Below, in pieces: positions 13,889 through 16,011 of a DNA stretch of 16,011 nucleotides. Below the pieces are notes generated by a model that was not told the origin of the DNA, made no database searches, and saw nothing but the letters and a program-made list of their open reading frames with translations. Location of the stretch: assembly GCA_001795335.1 (NCBI GenBank), contig MGOK01000144.1:1-16011 (forward strand), in the 5' to 3' direction. Position numbers and translations under genes: made by a program. Positions within the stretch are counted from its first letter, which is position 1, and each line of letters opens with the position of its first letter. Origin of the DNA: Chloroflexi bacterium RBG_19FT_COMBO_55_16 (lineage in GTDB: Bacteria; Chloroflexota; Anaerolineae; Anaerolineales; UBA4823).

Positions 13889-15198
13889 TTTTCGACCAAA
13901 TGGCAAAATATGATTTTGAACGCGCCAGGGGAAAAGCTTTCTGGCGGAACGTTCTCAGCTGGTTGACCGGCGAAAGGAACCAGCTGTTGCCTTTCGATGA
14001 AGTCCGTGAACATATCCCGATGATCGGGCAACATTATATCGGTTTGCAAGAGGTGCCCATCGAAAACATCGTGGGCAGCCTGGGTCGCTATCGAGACTTT
14101 GACCGGGCATTTTTACCGATCCAGAAGCGGACGAAAGACCGCTGGGTCAGCATTGACAGAGCCCGTTATGAAGAGGTTGATTTACCCCCGGTGGAGCTAT
14201 ACAAAATGGGGGAAGTCTATTTCGTGAAGGATGGCAACCATCGCGTATCCGTAGCGCGCGAACGCGGACAATTATTTGTAGATGCTGTCGTAACTGAGAT
14301 CCAGATCGCCATCCCTCTAACGGTCGAGACGCAAGTGTCTGACCTGGATATGAAGGGAGAGTATGCAACTTTCATCGAGAAAACCAGACTGACCACGATC
14401 CGTCCTTCTGCCCAGGTTGAACTTACACTTCCGGGAGAATATGACCGTCTATTAGACCATATCAATGTGCATCGCTGGTACCTGGGTGAGCAGCGGAAGG
14501 CGGGAATCTCTTTTGAAGAGGCAGTGGCCTCCTGGTACGACAATGTTTATGTTCCACTGAGTCCGGTGATCGCCAAGCACGAAATATTGCCCCATTTCCC
14601 GGGACGGACTGTCGCGGACCTATACTTATGGATCATCGAGTATCTATGGTACCTTCGGGAAGCCTATAAGGAGGAATTCGCGATTGAGGAGGCGGCGCAA
14701 CTTTTCACCCAAAATTTCGACGGCTGGCCGGAGAGCGAACTGGTGAGCTTACTGAAACGAGCCTCTTGGGTGGATTACCTGATCTTGAAACATGAGCGGG
14801 CCAGCTTTTTGGCACGTACAAAACTAGAGGATTATCGCCCGCAGGCGAACATCGAGCTGACGATTCCCGGCCTATATGAAAAACTGATCGAGCACATCAA
14901 TGTTCACCAGTGGTATTTGGGCGAACAGAGGAAAACTGAAGTTAAGTATGAGGAGGCAGTTATCTCCTGGTACGATCATGTTTACATGCCCCTGGTGAAC
15001 ATCATCCGGAAGCAAAAGATCCTGGATGAATTCCCCGGCAGAACGGAATCTGACCTTTATCTGTGGATTATCGAACACCAGGGTTTCTTGCGGGAAACTT
15101 TTGGAGGCGATATATCGCTCGAAGCCGCCGCGGAGCATTTCACCGAAGATGTTTCCGTAGAATCGCCTAAGGATGAAAATGATGATGAAGGCAAGTAA
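13885..15198 (+). CDS. ParB/Srx-like protein with two DUF4032-like repeats
   Basis: This 437-residue soluble protein overlaps the previous gene by ATGA, and AGGA lies just upstream of the ATG. An alternative ATG at 13900 would give MAKYDFERARGKAF but has no ribosome binding site. Residues 52-140 include LYKMGEVYFVKDGNHRVSVA; its D116-G-N-H-R resembles the nucleotide-binding motif of the ParB/sulfiredoxin fold. Two repeats follow at about 163-275 and 308-420, each with HINVHxWYLGEQRK, EEAVxSWYDxVYxPL and FPGRTxxDLYLWIIE. Over an 80-residue core 52 positions are identical by hand count. FPGRTxxDLYLWI and EEAVxSWYDxVY recall DUF4032-type proteins, a tentative name. The C-terminus is very acidic. 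DNA-binding, kinase-like or regulatory functions are all possible; none is proven. It is co-transcribed with the phosphoesterase. Confidence 0.83.
   Translation: MIFDQMAKYDFERARGKAFWRNVLSWLTGERNQLLPFDEVREHIPMIGQHYIGLQEVPIENIVGSLGRYRDFDRAFLPIQKRTKDRWVSIDRARYEEVDLPPVELYKMGEVYFVKDGNHRVSVARERGQLFVDAVVTEIQIAIPLTVETQVSDLDMKGEYATFIEKTRLTTIRPSAQVELTLPGEYDRLLDHINVHRWYLGEQRKAGISFEEAVASWYDNVYVPLSPVIAKHEILPHFPGRTVADLYLWIIEYLWYLREAYKEEFAIEEAAQLFTQNFDGWPESELVSLLKRASWVDYLILKHERASFLARTKLEDYRPQANIELTIPGLYEKLIEHINVHQWYLGEQRKTEVKYEEAVISWYDHVYMPLVNIIRKQKILDEFPGRTESDLYLWIIEHQGFLRETFGGDISLEAAAEHFTEDVSVESPKDENDDEGK
14371..14709 (+). repeat. First copy of an internal coding repeat (DUF4032-like)
   Basis: Encodes residues 163-275. 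It begins FIEKTRL and contains HINVHRWYLGEQRK, SWYDNVYVPL and FPGRTVADLYLWIIE. The unit returns about 145 residues later. Confidence 0.75.
14806..15144 (+). repeat. Second copy of an internal coding repeat (DUF4032-like)
   Basis: Encodes residues 308-420. It begins FLARTKL and contains HINVHQWYLGEQRK, SWYDHVYMPL and FPGRTESDLYLWIIE. The linker between copies (about 276-307) is not repeated. Confidence 0.75.
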
Positions 15199-15221
15199 AA
15201 TTAATTGCATGAGACTCAAAG

Positions 15222-15227
15222 AAGGAG
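15222..15227 (+). promoter_or_regulatory. Ribosome binding site of the oxidoreductase gene
   Basis: AAGGAG lies 13 nt before the ATG at 15241. The spacing is longer than ideal, but no other start codon lies in frame between them and the protein from this ATG begins properly before the Rossmann motif. Confidence 0.5.
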
Positions 15228-15240
15228 TATACTTTTAAAC

Positions 15241-16011
15241 ATGAGTCCAACGAAAACTCTCTCTGAGCCTTTGTGGTGGGGATTGCTGAGCACAGCCCAC
15301 ATCAACCGCGCCCTGATCTCGCCCTTGCGCGCCTCGAAACGAAGTAAGCTGGTGGCGGTTGCCAGCCGGACAGCGGAAGGCGCACAAACTTATGCCCACA
15401 AATGGCGAATCCCGCGTGCATACGGTAGTTATGAGGCCATGTTGGACGAGGCAGGCATCGATGTGATCTACAATTCTCTCCCGAACCACCTGCACGCTGA
15501 ATGGACGATCAAGGCTGCCCAGGCGGGGAAGCATGTTTTATGCGAAAAACCCTTGGCCTTATCAGTGGAAGAAGTAGATGCCATGTCTGCAGCCGCCAGG
15601 CGGGCTGGCGTGATCGTCGCCGAAGCGTTCATGTATCGCCACCACCCACAGACGCTTAAGGTAAAGGAACTGGTGGAGAGCGGGGCGGTTGGCAAAGTGC
15701 ACCTGGTGCGCGGATCGTTCACCTTCATGATCTCCCGCCAGGACGATGTCCGGCTCGACCCGGCGATGGGGGGAGGTTGCCTATGGGATGTAGGTTGTTA
15801 TCCGGTCAGTTACACGCGTTATCTTCTCGGACGGGAACCCGAGGAAGTCTTGGGATGGCAAATGACCGGACCCAGCGGGGTGGATGAGGTTTTCGCTGGT
15901 CAAATGAGGTTTTCCGGTGATGTTTACGCCCAATTTGACAGCGGCTTTAGGGCGCCTTACCGGGCGCACATGGAAATCGTGGGCGAAACAGGAGCGCTCG
16001 TCGTCCCCAAC
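15241..16011 (+). CDS. Gfo/Idh/MocA family NAD(P)-dependent oxidoreductase, 3' truncated
   Basis: 257 codons are visible and the frame runs off the right edge; the family is usually about 330-390 residues, so roughly a quarter to a third is missing. LWWGLLSTAHINRAL (11-25) is the first turn of the Rossmann fold in the variant form G-x-x-S-T-A-x-I rather than GxGxxG. LPNHLHAEW (80-88) and CEKPLAL (101-107) are hallmark motifs, with K103 of E-K-P as the catalytic lysine. GGGCLWDVGCYPV (177-189) belongs to the start of the substrate domain; D183 and C186 lie where other members often have D and H, which points to the D-xylose or dihydrodiol dehydrogenase-like branch. The reaction would be reversible oxidation of a sugar or sugar-like alcohol. 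The 42-bp gap from the previous gene on the same strand makes co-transcription possible, but its AAGGAG suggests independent translation. Confidence 0.88.
   Translation, partial: MSPTKTLSEPLWWGLLSTAHINRALISPLRASKRSKLVAVASRTAEGAQTYAHKWRIPRAYGSYEAMLDEAGIDVIYNSLPNHLHAEWTIKAAQAGKHVLCEKPLALSVEEVDAMSAAARRAGVIVAEAFMYRHHPQTLKVKELVESGAVGKVHLVRGSFTFMISRQDDVRLDPAMGGGCLWDVGCYPVSYTRYLLGREPEEVLGWQMTGPSGVDEVFAGQMRFSGDVYAQFDSGFRAPYRAHMEIVGETGALVVPN

Noticed and set aside
1..16011. CRISPR array, tRNA, rRNA, insertion sequence, phage or toxin-antitoxin module
   Set aside because: No regular short repeats with spacers, no tRNA-like cloverleaf noticed in the gaps, and no transposase, integrase or toxin-like product in any supported gene.

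Overview
The window looks like a stretch of a Chloroflexota chromosome, most likely an Anaerolineae-type bacterium. This is inferred from gene content, not from a marker gene. The content includes a triple-FHA ABCG-type transporter, a receptor Ser/Thr kinase with a C-terminal FGE/SUMF1-like domain, a DUF2142-like giant membrane protein, Ala/Thr-rich lipoprotein linkers, and a YLPITIKG segment after the export signal of a secreted protein. Base composition is moderate and fairly even. No rRNA, tRNA, CRISPR array, insertion sequence or integrase was seen.

Layout. (1) 2-6304, plus strand: a cell-surface glycan region. It holds a 5'-truncated DUF2142-like multi-pass GT-C-type protein, a 219-bp AT-rich gap with inverted repeats and a candidate promoter, two tandem paralogous exported clan GH-A glycoside hydrolases, and a second GT-C-type glycosyltransferase. 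The last three genes are tightly packed: a TTGA stop/start overlap links the second hydrolase to the glycosyltransferase. (2) 6326-12973, minus strand, convergent with region 1: a three-gene operon encoding a triple-FHA/ABC/ABC-2 permease fusion, a lipoprotein with a jelly-roll-like domain (11-bp gene overlap), and a membrane Ser/Thr kinase (44-bp gap). A minus-strand promoter with both hexamers at sigma70 consensus (TTGACA, 16 bp, TATAAT) lies just upstream. (3) 13223-16011, plus strand, divergent from region 2: a calcineurin-like phosphoesterase overlapping by ATGA a ParB/Srx-like protein with two DUF4032-like repeats, then a Gfo/Idh/MocA oxidoreductase running off the window.

How the genes may work together. 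The kinase carries two near-identical linker motifs, ATLIEQP and ATMIEQP, of the pT-x-x-E kind that FHA domains could bind, and its operon partner carries three FHA domains. The lipoprotein and the transporter's large extracytoplasmic loop share a gapless 59-residue module: a Pro-rich stretch, then DTxAM, then a helical segment. This suggests a phospho-controlled export or sensing complex spanning the membrane: kinase inside, FHA-ABC in the membrane, and the lipoprotein, kinase ectodomain and pseudo-FGE domain outside. It is the best candidate here for an undescribed system. The assembly and its substrate are inference. In region 1 the hydrolases probably trim or release a glycan made with the adjacent glycosyltransferases, loosely comparable to other exopolysaccharide clusters that encode their own glycosidase.
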